A stretch of 64,000 nucleotides of DNA from contig JBGTQJ010000004.1 of NCBI GenBank assembly GCA_041941305.1, forward strand, positions 62,001-126,000. The letters run 5' to 3'. Under the pieces are notes generated by a model, which did no database searches, was not told where the DNA came from, and saw only the letters and a list, made by a program, of their open reading frames with translations. Both the position numbers and the translations under genes were made by a program. Of this stretch, positions 9,845 through 21,800 are shown in pieces (positions within the stretch are counted from its first letter, which is position 1; each line of letters opens with the position of its first letter). The DNA comes from JANSWP01 sp041941305 (GTDB lineage: Bacteria > Bacteroidota > Bacteroidia > Chitinophagales > Saprospiraceae).

Positions 9845-9852
9845 CAAAGGTA
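9845..9852 (-). promoter_or_regulatory. Candidate -7 promoter element (TACCTTTG)
   Basis: On the minus strand the word TACCTTTG matches the Bacteroidota -7 consensus TAnnTTTG exactly. It would drive the foldase operon with a leader of about 300 bases. No convincing -33 TTG was found at the expected distance, so this is a weak call. Confidence 0.35.
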
Positions 9853-9939
9853 GAAATTTTCCCTTGTTTAAAGGTTTTCCTATTTTGGGTTTAACTTGTC
9901 ATTTAGAAATCAAAATGGTATTGAAAAAACCTTATCTCA

Positions 9940-10491
9940 ATGAAAACTAAAGAGGGTTCATTATTGGAGCTGATTATACCCGCTTTTATAGCAACCGTCT
10001 TGATTATGGGATTTATCGCTTTCTCTTCTGGCAAATCCCTTATTGTCACCTTTGTTCCAGCAATGATATTATCTTACATCGCCTATGTATTGACGACCTA
10101 TCGCAAAATGCCTGCTCCAAAACGTGTCGTACCAGTTTATTTTTTGGCAATTGGTGTTCAGTTATTGCATTTCTCTGAAGAATTTATTGGGCGTTTTTAT
10201 GAGAAATTTCCTCGGCTAATTGATGGATCTCCTGGCTATTCTCAGGATTTATTCGTTGGCTTCAATATGTGGGCATATTTTGTATTTATTCTGGCGGGAC
10301 TGGCCTTGTACAAAGGATTAAAGATTCCTTCCATCATTGCCTGGTTTTTTGTGATAATGGGTACAATCGGAAATGCCATTGTTCATTTGGTATTTTGTTT
10401 TCTCGAAGGGGGATATTTTCCTGGTTTTTATACTTCCTTGATTTACTGGGTGTTAGGACCCATTTTGTTGTTGAGAATGATCGGGAGGTGA
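9940..10491 (+). CDS. HXXEE-motif integral membrane protein
   Basis: A 183-residue protein with about six hydrophobic segments. The conserved motif HFSEE (near residue 74) and the later GNAIVHLVFCFLEGGYFPGFYTS match the known but uncharacterised HXXEE family, in which the His/Glu cluster and the downstream His and PG-x-x-T are the conserved polar residues. The start ATG opens directly on the N-terminal soluble stub before the first helix. It stands alone: the foldase operon runs the other way and the next plus-strand gene is over 300 bases downstream. Function unknown; a metal-dependent membrane enzyme has been suspected for the family because of the conserved His/Glu residues. Confidence 0.8.
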   Translation: MKTKEGSLLELIIPAFIATVLIMGFIAFSSGKSLIVTFVPAMILSYIAYVLTTYRKMPAPKRVVPVYFLAIGVQLLHFSEEFIGRFYEKFPRLIDGSPGYSQDLFVGFNMWAYFVFILAGLALYKGLKIPSIIAWFFVIMGTIGNAIVHLVFCFLEGGYFPGFYTSLIYWVLGPILLLRMIGR

Positions 10492-10542
10492 AGTTGGCAG
10501 GGTTTAATATTAGAATAAAATAAAAAACATGCTCTAAGTGAC

Positions 10543-10722
10543 ATGGCGGGCAATAAGGAAGATATCCAGAGCAACAGGCAAATAGCTGCCTTAAACCTTA
10601 AATCTAAGAACCTGGATTGGCTTCATACTTTTATTCCTGAGGAAATTGGTGTGACCACTTTGGAAATTCAAGAAGAAAAATTATATGCTTTGTGGGGAAA
10701 GGAACTACTTATTTTTGAATAA
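10543..10722 (+). CDS. Possible 59-residue protein or decayed gene
   Basis: A short frame beginning MAGNKEDIQSNRQIAAL and ending WGKELLIFE lies in the 326-base gap between the HXXEE gene and the exonuclease gene. Codon use looks protein-like, with an alternating hydrophobic pattern (IGVTTLEIQEEKLYALW). After its stop, a one-base shift opens ELGNLAAQLHIEV, which continues the same flavour. This may be the remnant of a longer gene broken by a frameshift. No family was recognised. Nothing else is visible in the gap. Confidence 0.3.
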   Translation: MAGNKEDIQSNRQIAALNLKSKNLDWLHTFIPEEIGVTTLEIQEEKLYALWGKELLIFE

Positions 10723-10817
10723 TTTCACCGAATTGGGAAATCTTGCTGCTCAACTGCATATCGAGGTGAGCAATTTTATATTCAGCGGAATAAGAAAGTG
10801 ATTTTTAAATTAGCCAG

Positions 10818-11381
10818 ATGATAAATCAATCAGAAATCTACGTAAGTACAGATATTGAAGTGGATGGTCCTATTCCAGGGCCACATTCTATGTTGAGTTT
10901 TGGTTCTGCGGCGATGACTTCAAGAGGGGAAGTGTTGTCGGGTTTTAGTGCCAATTTGCAAGCCTTGCCAGAAGCCAAAGGACATCCATCAAATATGACT
11001 TGGTGGGAGCAACACCCTGATGCATGGGCTGCTTGTCGAAGTGATCTCCAGGAACCTGAAAAAGCGATGAAAGATTATGTGCATTGGCTAAAAAAATTGC
11101 CAGGTAAGCCCATTTTTGTGGGTTATCCTGCCGTTTTTGATTTTATGTTTATCTATTGGTATTTGATAAAATTCGTAGGTGAAAGCCCTTTTGAACATTC
11201 AGCTATTGACATCCGAACCTATTCAATGGCAATTTTAAAGAGACCTTATCACCTTTCTGGAAAAGTCAATATGCCGGAGAGATGGTTGGAAGAAGAAGGG
11301 CTCAATCATGTAGCTATAGAAGATGCCATTCAGCAAGGAAGAATTTTTTGCAGGATGCTTGCTGAAAAAAATTATAAATAA
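10818..11381 (+). CDS. 3'-5' exonuclease of the DEDDh superfamily (Rv2179c-like)
   Basis: This 187-residue protein has the layout of a small DEDDh nuclease. Motif I is STDIEVDGPIPGPHSMLSFG near residue 10, with the Asp and Glu metal ligands (D-I-E). Motif II lies around VGYPAVFDFMFIYWYL near residue 107, with Asp in FDF. Motif III is NHVAIEDAIQQG near residue 168, with His four residues before the final Asp. The family (Rv2179c-like, PF16473-type) contains 3'-5' exoribonucleases. The natural substrate here is unknown. It is followed by an uncharacterised gene after 105 bases that contain a small hairpin (CGCCAGCTT at 11409-11417 and AAGCTGGCG at 11430-11438). Confidence 0.8.
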   Translation: MINQSEIYVSTDIEVDGPIPGPHSMLSFGSAAMTSRGEVLSGFSANLQALPEAKGHPSNMTWWEQHPDAWAACRSDLQEPEKAMKDYVHWLKKLPGKPIFVGYPAVFDFMFIYWYLIKFVGESPFEHSAIDIRTYSMAILKRPYHLSGKVNMPERWLEEEGLNHVAIEDAIQQGRIFCRMLAEKNYK

Positions 11382-11486
11382 TTAACGCAAATTGCGAACA
11401 ATATCTTCGCCAGCTTCAGCGAGCCAGCAAAGCTGGCGAGACGAATACTTGGCAACTTGTATTATATAATCAAAACAAAATCAACC

Positions 11487-12806
11487 ATGAGTAACACAAA
11501 CAATCCTACCTCCGAAACTCAAGCCAGAGTAACTGAATCCGCAAAAAGACTCGGTGTAGAACTCAACGAGAAAGAATTAGAACGATGGATAACCGCTGTC
11601 ACGACTACCTCAGATGGAGAAGACATTGTAGTAGATGAAAAAACGGGTGTTTTTGGTCACAAAGTATCTATGCTGGACTTTGATCCAAAAGATTTGGCGC
11701 GATTTCGTGCCATTGGGAAAATCATTGAATTGGATGACATTCCAGGTCAGGTTGAGACCGCACTGGCACTCTCAGGCTCTGCTGCACAATCCAAAGTTCA
11801 GACTTATCCCGGAGATTGTGACTATTTTGAAAGGGTCAACATCATTGCCCCCACAAAAGAAGAGGCTTGTAAAATTCTTTCGAAAATAATGCGGGAAAAG
11901 GCTTTAAATACGATGACGGGACCCAATTACCAGTTTATTGAAGCCAAGTTTGGTAGCTTTCCACAGAATTTAATTCGAAATGGAAGAACCTATCGAAAAG
12001 GATCCCCAATTGCATGGGATGCAGCGCAAATGACTTCGGGTAAAATTGAAGGAACCGACAAGGATGGCAACCCTTTAACGATTCATTGGGATGATGTGGC
12101 GCATGATCCAGGTTGGTGCAAACTGGATTGGGTGATTGCTGACAATACCCGTGGACAACTAGCCAATGCCAGCAATATGCTCGATGTGACCTGGGAAGCA
12201 CCAGATGGCACCTTTACGCCATTAGACGGTTATTTTGACGGTTATTTTCAGGAAATATATTTGGAAAAAGAGTCTATTCCCATTTTTACCAAACTGGTGA
12301 AGCAAATGTCTTCTGATTCCCTCGATGTTTATTTAGAGCGACTTGAAAACGAAACCAAAAAGTATTTCAAAGGTGATTATCCCAATTACGGTAAAGCTGC
12401 CAAAAGAATGTACAATGTCTTTCGTTTGAACGGTCGTTATGAAGAAGCCGCTTTCCTGCGTGAGTTGTTTGATGAGCCAGCAGCATTGCTGTATCAGGTA
12501 AATGCTTTGATTTGGACCGTTCAGGAAGCGGTTTCAAAAAGTGATGTATTCGCCATAGATACCGTTTTGGATCAAACAGATGAATTGATTCTTGCAGTTA
12601 TCCATGTTTTAGAAGGTGCAGAAGAGGTAGAGATTGTCCGTCATCTATTAAAATTATACCGTTTACTTGCTCGCCATGAGGAAGGAGCCCCTTTGGGACC
12701 ACAAGTAGAAGCAGCTCAGGCAGAAGTGATGAATGTTGTCAATAATTTCTTTTATGAAAAAATGACAGCCCTGCCTTCGATCAGGGAGTATGTGGATGGG
12801 CTCTAA
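11487..12806 (+). CDS. Uncharacterised cytosolic protein, possible nucleotidyltransferase-like fold
   Basis: The ATG at 11487 (MSNTNNPTSETQ) is preferred over one 30 bases upstream because the extra residues are not protein-like. The 439-residue product has no signal peptide. Near residue 95 the segment ALSGSAAQSKVQTYPGDCDYFERV resembles a GS...D-x-D nucleotidyltransferase signature, with D-C-D as possible metal ligands, and GKIEGTDKDGNPLTIHWDD and WCKLDWVIAD could add a third Asp. The C-terminal half is helical (VLDQTDELILAVIHVLEGAEE). The resemblance is by eye only and no family name is claimed. It follows the exonuclease gene in the same direction and may be co-transcribed with it. Confidence 0.65.
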   Translation: MSNTNNPTSETQARVTESAKRLGVELNEKELERWITAVTTTSDGEDIVVDEKTGVFGHKVSMLDFDPKDLARFRAIGKIIELDDIPGQVETALALSGSAAQSKVQTYPGDCDYFERVNIIAPTKEEACKILSKIMREKALNTMTGPNYQFIEAKFGSFPQNLIRNGRTYRKGSPIAWDAAQMTSGKIEGTDKDGNPLTIHWDDVAHDPGWCKLDWVIADNTRGQLANASNMLDVTWEAPDGTFTPLDGYFDGYFQEIYLEKESIPIFTKLVKQMSSDSLDVYLERLENETKKYFKGDYPNYGKAAKRMYNVFRLNGRYEEAAFLRELFDEPAALLYQVNALIWTVQEAVSKSDVFAIDTVLDQTDELILAVIHVLEGAEEVEIVRHLLKLYRLLARHEEGAPLGPQVEAAQAEVMNVVNNFFYEKMTALPSIREYVDGL

Positions 12807-12814
12807 AAAATGTT

Positions 12815-12849
12815 GATAGCTTGGAGCGTTCCAAACGCTCCAAGACTAT
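12815..12849. terminator. Hairpin between convergent genes
   Basis: A perfect 10-bp stem (TTGGAGCGTT 12821-12830 and AACGCTCCAA 12834-12843) with a 3-base loop, extended by GATAG/CTATC with a bulge. On the minus strand it is followed within ten bases by T6, so it could end the giant gene's transcript. The plus strand lacks a T-tract. Confidence 0.6.
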
Positions 12850-12854
12850 CTCAC

Positions 12855-15800
12855 CTACCGTTGCAACTGCACATACCCCTTCTTTGGATCCGTCCCCTCT
12901 AATTCCAGCACATAGAAATAAGTGCCATCCGGCAAGTCTTTTCCATTCCAGGTACCTTGCCAATCGTTTGCATAGTTGGTGGATTGATAGACTTCTGTAC
13001 CCCAACGATTGAATATCGTGAGTTTATGACTGGCGTACATGTTCAGCCCATTAATCCTCAGTACATCATTAATGCCATCCCCATTGGGCGAGAAGCCGGT
13101 GAATATTTCGAATTCTGTACATTCGATAAAAACAAAGACAGTTGCCGTATCGCAGCCTACGAAGTTGCAAATGATATAGGTGAAGGTGTCTGTAACTTCG
13201 CAAATGCCGGGGTCAGGGACATAGTTGACCGATCCATCAGGTAAGAAGGTGGCATCTCCGTAAATAGGCTCATTCAATATGAAAAAGTCTGTAGGAGATA
13301 TAATGGTATCATTGCCAAAGACATTGATATTTATGGGTTGGTCACTTCCTGTGACTACCGTATCATTGACGGCAACTGGAAGCATATCGTCTTCAATCTG
13401 GGTAAGGACAAAAACATACGTCGTGTCGCAAAGCCCTAAATCGTCACAAAGTATAATACAGGCAGTATCCAAGCCAGGCTCAATTCCAAAGTATTGAATA
13501 CATGTGTCGCTGATGATTTCGAAAAGGACAAATTCTCCAGATGCTTCTTCACAAGCATTGCTGATGCTTACTATATCGCCTAATTCTGAAGTGTCCAGAC
13601 AAAGCGTATCTGTTTCACCTACGGAAACAGTATCCATAAAGATCTCTGAATCGAGGCAAGCCAGTGTAGTTAACAAAGTATCACGGCAACCTGTTAGGGT
13701 ATCCTGGAAGGTCAGTGAGAAAGTCCCGACAGGTAGGGTAATCTGAGTTCCCAGTGGGACAAATGAAGAATTGATACCCAGGGTTGCTTCTGCCCCAGTC
13801 GCATCTTGAGTCACTTCAAGCGGACCGTAAAGAGTACTTGGATTTCCTCCCACAATAGTAGAAGGTGCAATGAAAACCCAATCGCCTGTAGGGTCGAGCA
13901 TATTCATTAAGTCGGCTAATTCCTGACAATCTTCAAATACTCCTGTTAAGGTATCTACTCCGTTCACAGTCCATTTGTCTAAGATATAGGGTCCAAGGTT
14001 ACCCATACTTGGCAATAGGGCACAATTAATGGTAAAAGTGCTATCAAAATCACAGCCTGTTGGAACCCCGGGATAGAGAACGCCATTGACTTCAATCAGT
14101 TGATTTTGAATTTCCAATAATGTAATAGGCAAACAAACATCTCCTAAACCTGTAGAACAATCCGTCAGATTCGCGCCAATGGCATCAATATCAAATAAGT
14201 CCTGCGTACAAGGTGCTGTCACTTCTGCAAAAACAGTGACGGTGGCACAAGTATCTGCTATGTAAACTTTAAAGCAGGCGGTATCAAATCCTTCAAACAA
14301 ACCAGTCAGCTCGAGACACCAGGTATTTTCGTTGACCACAAAGTCTACATTGCCAGTCATCATATCTATGCATGTCAAGGTCACGCTATCAATCAAGGAA
14401 GGCTCAAAGCCATAATCTTCCAGACAAAAAACCTCCGTTTCATTTTGTGGAATAATGGTATTGATGACCACATCCTGAATCATCTGGCAGGTCACTATGA
14501 TATTAAAGGTATCCGAACAGCCTTTCACCGTATCTGCAAGCACCAATTCATGGAAACCTGTATCCAACACAAAGGCGACACTATTGGGGTCCAAACCACA
14601 AGTTTCTATGTTACCAGTATAGGGCAATCCATTATCGGTTACTGTAAAGTTGCCAATATCAAAAATTGAAATGTCCACACAAAACTGAACAGTCGTATCA
14701 CAATCATCCACCTCAATTAAATCAGGAGATAGTGCCATGATACCACAACCAGTAGTATCCTCATCACAATTCACCTGGACATAAAGGGTATCCTCACAGC
14801 CACTCATCATATGGATAAAGACCATTTCGTGGAAGCCAGTATCCAGCTGAATCAGCGATCCATTGGGAAATAGTTGGGTATTCAAATCTGCAACTGCATT
14901 GGCACCTGTAGCAATTTGATCAATATCCAGATTACTATAATCATTGTTCGTATCGCAATTGCGAATGAAGAACATATTGGTGTCAATCACCCAGGAACCC
15001 GCATCGTCCCACAAATTCATAGAATCTACCAGTGCGTTCAAATCTTCAAATTGTCCTGAGAAAGTACCCAAACCAGTTATCGTCCAGGAATTCAGGAAAT
15101 AAGGGCCATCATCTCCCAATCCTGGAATGGTAATATAGGTATACGCCAGACAGGTGTCATTTTCACAGCCTGCCAAACCTCCATCGTAAATCATTCCATT
15201 GTCCAGAATACTATATCCGAAAATAGAATCCAATGGTATGGGCGTACAGTATTCAGCTGGCAACTGACAGTTATCTGTGAACAGTTCCAAGGTGTCATTT
15301 GAAAAATGGTCAAAATCAGAACACATTGGAAGGACTGTAATGGAAACAATGGTAGTATCACAGAAACCAGTTGTATCACAAACTGCTACACAGGCTTCAT
15401 CGTCTCCTACATAGTCTGGGTTGGGAGTATAAGTGAAGCAATCAAAGCCAATAATATTGATGGTTCCATTGGCTGGAGATTCGCAAATGATAAAGGCATT
15501 TACCCCGGAAAGATTGGTCGTATCCAGGCAGAAAGTGTCCGAAACAACATTGACAAGGGTCGTAATATCAATCACCTCTGCCGCATCAACTACCGAAACG
15601 AAAAGGGTATCCTCACAACCATTTGAAGGATCCTGAATGGTCAAAATGTGATCTCCATATCCATTAATGCTTACAGCGGTTCCCATTGGCATGCCAGTCA
15701 GTACAGGTTGTACAGTCGTTGTGATGGTTGAAGCCAAATGTACCCATACGAGCTGCCCATAATCGCCTGTGTCATTGGTGCTTAATAAAGAATTTCCAGT

Positions 15801-18800
15801 AGAGGCATCCATCCAGTTGCCAGCAGGATCCCATACGTTCATGGAATCAACCAATTCAGCAATATCCTGAACGGTATCCTGGAACATCTGACCATTGGCA
15901 GTCCAGGTAATGGCATAGGGTCCTGTATTTCCTTGTCCAAAAACAATGGAGTAGGAGTACATATATACTGAATCTGCATCACAACCTACGACACCTCCAG
16001 CGTAAGGAGCACCATCTAATCCTAAATTGTAATTTCCAATTTCAGTGGGAGGAATTGGAATACAAACTTCATTTGTGGAGCTTTGACTGGTAATGAGCAA
16101 GCTATCCTGCCCGAAAATGTCGTCACATGGTTCGGCATTCGTAATGACTAAGATTGTGGTGTCACAAATAGCAGGGTTGTTATCATCGCAATGAACAACG
16201 CATGCCTGAGTGGTACCATTGAAGTTATTTGCCAAATCAATGGTGATACATTCGTTTACCAAAGTTAATTCAACCTCAGCATTGTCAACATCACAAATTT
16301 CCGCATTAACTAAATTACCCGGAAGTTGTAAGTCGTTGGATGTCAAACATGTATCAAAAGGCATTACCCCAGGGGCATCCACAAAAACAGTATCTATTGG
16401 CGGTAAAACGGTGACAATAACATAAGTAGTATCGCAGTTTGGAGGAACATTCCCATCACAAACCACTATGCAGAATTCATCAAAGCCTATTAAGATTGGA
16501 GCTGGGATATAACTCACACAACTATCTCCAACTACTGGCGCCGTTCCATTCCCCGGCAATTGGCAAAATCCAATAAACTCAATTGGATCGGCTAAATCAT
16601 CTCCATCGACACAAATATCATCAATGGTGACTCCTTGAGTAGTTGTAACATATATGGTGTCCATGCTTCCCGGAGGTAGAATTTCCTCAATAACCTCTAC
16701 CAGTAAAGTATCCGAACAATCCAGGGTATCCGTTACCACCACTTCAAAGAATCCAAAACCGTCAATTATGATTTGAGTTCCTTGTTGATTATTGCAAGCT
16801 GCCAATACATTTGAATAGGGAGCGCCATTTATCAGAAAGTCATAATTTGGACTATCGACAAAAGGAATTGGCAAACAGATGTCTTCCATTCCTGTTTGAG
16901 ATACGATACTTAATGAATCATTTTGGAAGATTGGATCACAGTCTGGAGGCATTACATCCTGGAAAATCTCTAAAATCAAAGTGTCTGCGCAATCCAGTGT
17001 GTCAATTATGATGATTTCATAAAATCCAAAATCATCAAAACTGACTTGAGTGCCAAGTTGATTGTTACAGGAAACCAATGAATCAGAAATCAAAACACCA
17101 TCCACAAAAATATTGTACAATAAAGTGTCTGCTACAGAAACTGGTAAACAGGCATTTCCTGAACCATTTGCAGAGGAAAGGCTGATAGTATCTTGTGCGA
17201 ATAGTGGGTCACAATCGGGAGGTTGCATGTCTTCAATAATTTCTACAACAAGGGTATCTGCACAATTGGTTGTATCTGAAATGACCACTTCGAAAAAGCC
17301 AAATCCGTTGAGTGTGATTTGGGTACCTGCTTGATTATTGCATGCAATCAAAGTATCTGAAAATAGAACTCCATTTACTGAAATATCATAGAGCGTGGTA
17401 TCGGCGAGTGAAATATCAATGCATAAATCTTCTATCCCGGTTTGTGATAAAAGACTCAAAGAGTCATTTGCAAAAATGGTATCGCAATCAATTATGGGCA
17501 ATGCTTCAACGATAATTTCCAAAGTATCAGAACAACCTGCCAGGTTTGTTAGCACTAATTGATAGTTACCAACTCCATTTACACTAATTATGGTTCCATC
17601 TGTCGCAGGCGGAGCTGGTGTACATGGGGTTAGTGGATCATTATAAGGTACCCCATCTAATTCCAGGCTTAGCAATTGAGCTATGGTATTTGAAATTGGA
17701 ATACAAACATCTGTAGGCACATCATAAGATTGAACAGTAATTTGTTCTTCTGAAATAATGTCCACATTTGCACAAGGGTCAGGAGGAGTGATGGTTATCT
17801 GAATAATGGTAGTGTCGCATAGAACCGGATTGCTATCATCACAATGAACTACACATACTTCTGTATTTCCCGCAATACCATCAATGGGATCCAAATTGAT
17901 GCAATCACCATTCAAAGTTGCTGCCATTGCAAAGGTGTCTAAACCACAGAAGAAAGTGCTGTCTATATTTCCTGGAAGCTGAATCAAATCAGTCAGACAG
18001 GTATCAACCGGGTCGTTAATCGGAATGTTTAAAACTAAGGTGTCTGTGGGGATATTTGGCGGTTGTGCTTCTACACATACGATGACAATTGTTGAATCAC
18101 AAACTTGCGGATTGCCATTGTCACAGGCAAGTAGGCAAAATGTATCTTTTCCAATAAAGTCTAGCACAGGTATATATACTACGCAAGAGTCATTGCTGAA
18201 GTTGACGTTCCCATTTTCTGGTAATTCACAAAAACCGAGGCTGTTAAATCCACCTGGAAGTTCATCCCCATTTACGCAAATATCATCAGTTGGAGTATTC
18301 ACTAAATTGTTGATGATAATGGTATCCGTTACAGGATTTACATTGCCTCCAGTCAACTCGATAATCAGAGTATCCTGACAGCCATCATTTGGGTCAATTA
18401 CTACAAACTCGTGGATGCCTATTTCATCTATATTTATGATGGTACCATTTGCGAAAATGGCGAAGTTGGTCATTAATAAAGATTGCGTATTGGAAGCAAT
18501 ATGTGTAATATTCATATCACCATAAGTCACGCCCGATCCCCCTCCGCTAATGGAACTTGTCCCAATATCAATGATCCAGTTTCCAGAAGGATCAAAGACA
18601 TTCATACTATCTACCAAGTCTACTACTGTATTGAATTGGGCTGAAAAAGTACCTAAACTGGTGAACCAGGAATCTAAACTGTAAGGACCATCAAAACCAC
18701 CACCAAATAGGAAGGAGTAGGTGTAAACGACTACAGAATCCTGGTCGCATGGTAAAAGTGTTTCATTGTAGGGAGCGCCATTTAGAACCAAATCTAAGCC

Positions 18801-21800
18801 TACTACCTGGCTGATAGGTAGTGGAACACATACCTCTGTGGGATTTCCCTCAAATGGCAGGGAAATCATTTCTTCCAAAATTAAATTGTCGCAATCTTCT
18901 GGCTCAACCGTTACCTGTATATAAGTTGTGTCACATGCTGTTGTATCATTATTGAAACAATGCACGACACATATCAGGTCGGGAGAAATGCCTTCAAATC
19001 CATCCGCTGGATCCAGCGTTATGCATTCTTCATCTAAAGCAGCAGCCAGGACTGTATTCGGATTTCCAAATCCTCCAGGACAGAAATTAGAAGAAGTAAT
19101 CGTTCCTGAAATTTGAAATACGGTAGTGTCTATGCAGGAAAGCGTAGTTGTTTCAAAAGGAATGCTCACCTGAATGGTGTCTGTACAAACAGCTTGTCCA
19201 TTTAGTGTAACATTAGATGTATTAACACAATTATTTCCCTGAAAGCGAACCAGGATATCATAATCACCTGGACCCAAATTGATAAAGGTTGGATCTAACT
19301 GGAAATTGGCACCACTATCAATACTGTACTCTATTGTTCCAATTCCAGATGCTGAAATAATGATAAAACCATCACTTAGGCCACATTCAGAAGGGTCACT
19401 TGAAGTCAGATTATCAATAGATGGGGCATCATCAGGCTCTGAAATTGTTAGTGGGTTTATTACAGAGGCAACAGGACAAGTTCCATCTATATTTCTTACA
19501 AAAATATTGTAGTCCCCTGGAGGGAGGTTGCTAAAAATGGAATTTGGTAACCAGTTATTTCCACCATCAATACTGAATTCCTCATTTCCAGAATTGGAAG
19601 TTATTATGGTAATACTGGCATCATTGACTCCACAATCAGTTGGTGAGGTAAAGGTAACTCCAGTTATTTCAGGGCTTTGAGCTGAGGGTACAGCGAGGTT
19701 GCCGGATAGTGTTTCACAATTATCAACTACCTGGCGAACTCCGGGAAGGTAGGTACCAGCATTTAAGTTTCCATAGAAATTCAAAGTATCCCAGTTAGTT
19801 CCTCCATCAATTGTATATTCTAAATTTCCATTACCTGAGGCCAAAATAGTTATGGAACCATCTCCATTGCCACAATCGGGGTTTACGATAATGTCATCAA
19901 TCGATGGTCCATCGGAAGCTGTGAGGCTCGCATTTTGAGGATCTGATTCACATGGGCTATTTGGAAAACGTACAATGACCACATAATTTCCGGCAGAAAG
20001 TAAATTGAAGGTATCAGAACTTTGCCAATTGTTGCCTCCGTCAATCGTGTATTCCAAATCACCACCATTTCCTGTAGCCAGTATTATTAATGTGCCATCA
20101 TCACCAACGCAAGTAGGCTGTGTACTTTGAATTTCATTTATTACAGGATTAGGAGGAGTTGATAATGCCACAATGCCGCCGCTCACAATATTTACAGCAC
20201 CTTGATTTCTAACTGATATGGGATAATTTCCTTCACCAAGTCCTGCAAAGGCACCTGATAATTGCCAGTTGAAGCCTCCATCAATACTATATTCTAAAAT
20301 ATTGTTTCCACAAGGTGTAGCTGTAATTATTATTGAACCATTAAGCGTCACACAATCTGATGGGTCAAAAAGGTCAATACTATTAATATCTGGCTCATCA
20401 TTGGGAAATTGAAGGGTGATAGAATTACCGTGAACAATACAATTGCTATTGGTGTTTCTAACCGCAATATCATAATCTCCGGCAGATAAAGTGCTAAAAG
20501 AATTGTTTACCTGCCAGGTAGCTGCACTGTCAATACTATATTCTAAAAAGCCTGAACCACCGCTTGCCGCTATAACGATGATTCCATCGTTGACATTGCA
20601 ATCAGTAGGATCATTACTAATCAGACTATCAATTAAGGGAAATGCTGGCTCAACCAGATTAACTATTCCTCCATTTACAACGCAGGTTTGATCATTTTTC
20701 CGGGCTAAAATTTCATATAAACCCTCTGACAAACCGGTGAATACATTGGACACTTGCCAAACTGCACCACTATCTACACTATACTCAAAATCATTGGATG
20801 CATTGCTTACTATAATTGTTATCATACCATCCGTGGAATCGCAATCTGTAGGGTGGAAAAAGGCAATGTCCGTGATATTTGGTTCATCAGGGGTTGCAGT
20901 TAAATTGGTTGTTCCTCCACTGACGACGCAAGTAGAATCTGCATTTCTGATAGCGATTTGATACAGCCCCGAGCCAAGAAACTGGAAAGTATTGGAGATT
21001 TGCCAATCCAATCCTCCGGTTATGCTGTATTGGAAAGAATCTACGCCACCTGAAGCAGAGATGATAATTGTTCCATTTGGTAAATCGCATTGAGTCGGGT
21101 CATTAGTAATTATATTGGTAACAATTGGAGCATTGGGAGCAGAAAGTGTAATGGTGTCCCCTGTAATTTCGCAACTATTGTTATCATTTCGAACTGCGAT
21201 ATTAAAATCTCCAGCGGTTAAATTGGAAAAAGAACTATCGGCTTGCCAGTTTATACCATTGTCGATGCTGTATTCTAAATTTCCGGTTCCTCCACTGGCA
21301 AAAATAACAATTGAACCATCCAGAGAATCGCAATTAGAAAGATTGGTAGTTAATACACTATCAATTTGAGGAGGAGTACTCACTGTCACGAGAAGGGAAT
21401 CTGTACAAATTTGCCCTGACGTATCTTGAGCCATGACAAAATAAAGGGTTGTTGTATCAGGAGATGCAATTGGGTCTGCACAATTTATACAACTTAATCC
21501 CTCAATAGGCGTCCAGGTATAATTAGATCCACCAGTAGCCAATAATTGAACGGAATCTCCTTCACAAATCACCACATCAAAACCTGCATCTACAGAGTTG
21601 ACCATAAAAAAGTGATTGACAACTTCAGGGAAAGGAATAGTGGAAAGGATATTTGAAGAAATGCCTGTTTTAAAACCAAAGGCAAAGATTATTAAACTGG
21701 AGAATAGCACAGTCTTTAGAAAGAGCTTGGTTTGTTTTTTGTAAAAGCCTCTCCATTTTTTGAGGGGATAGAGAATGTTCATTTTCAAAAAGTTTGTTAT

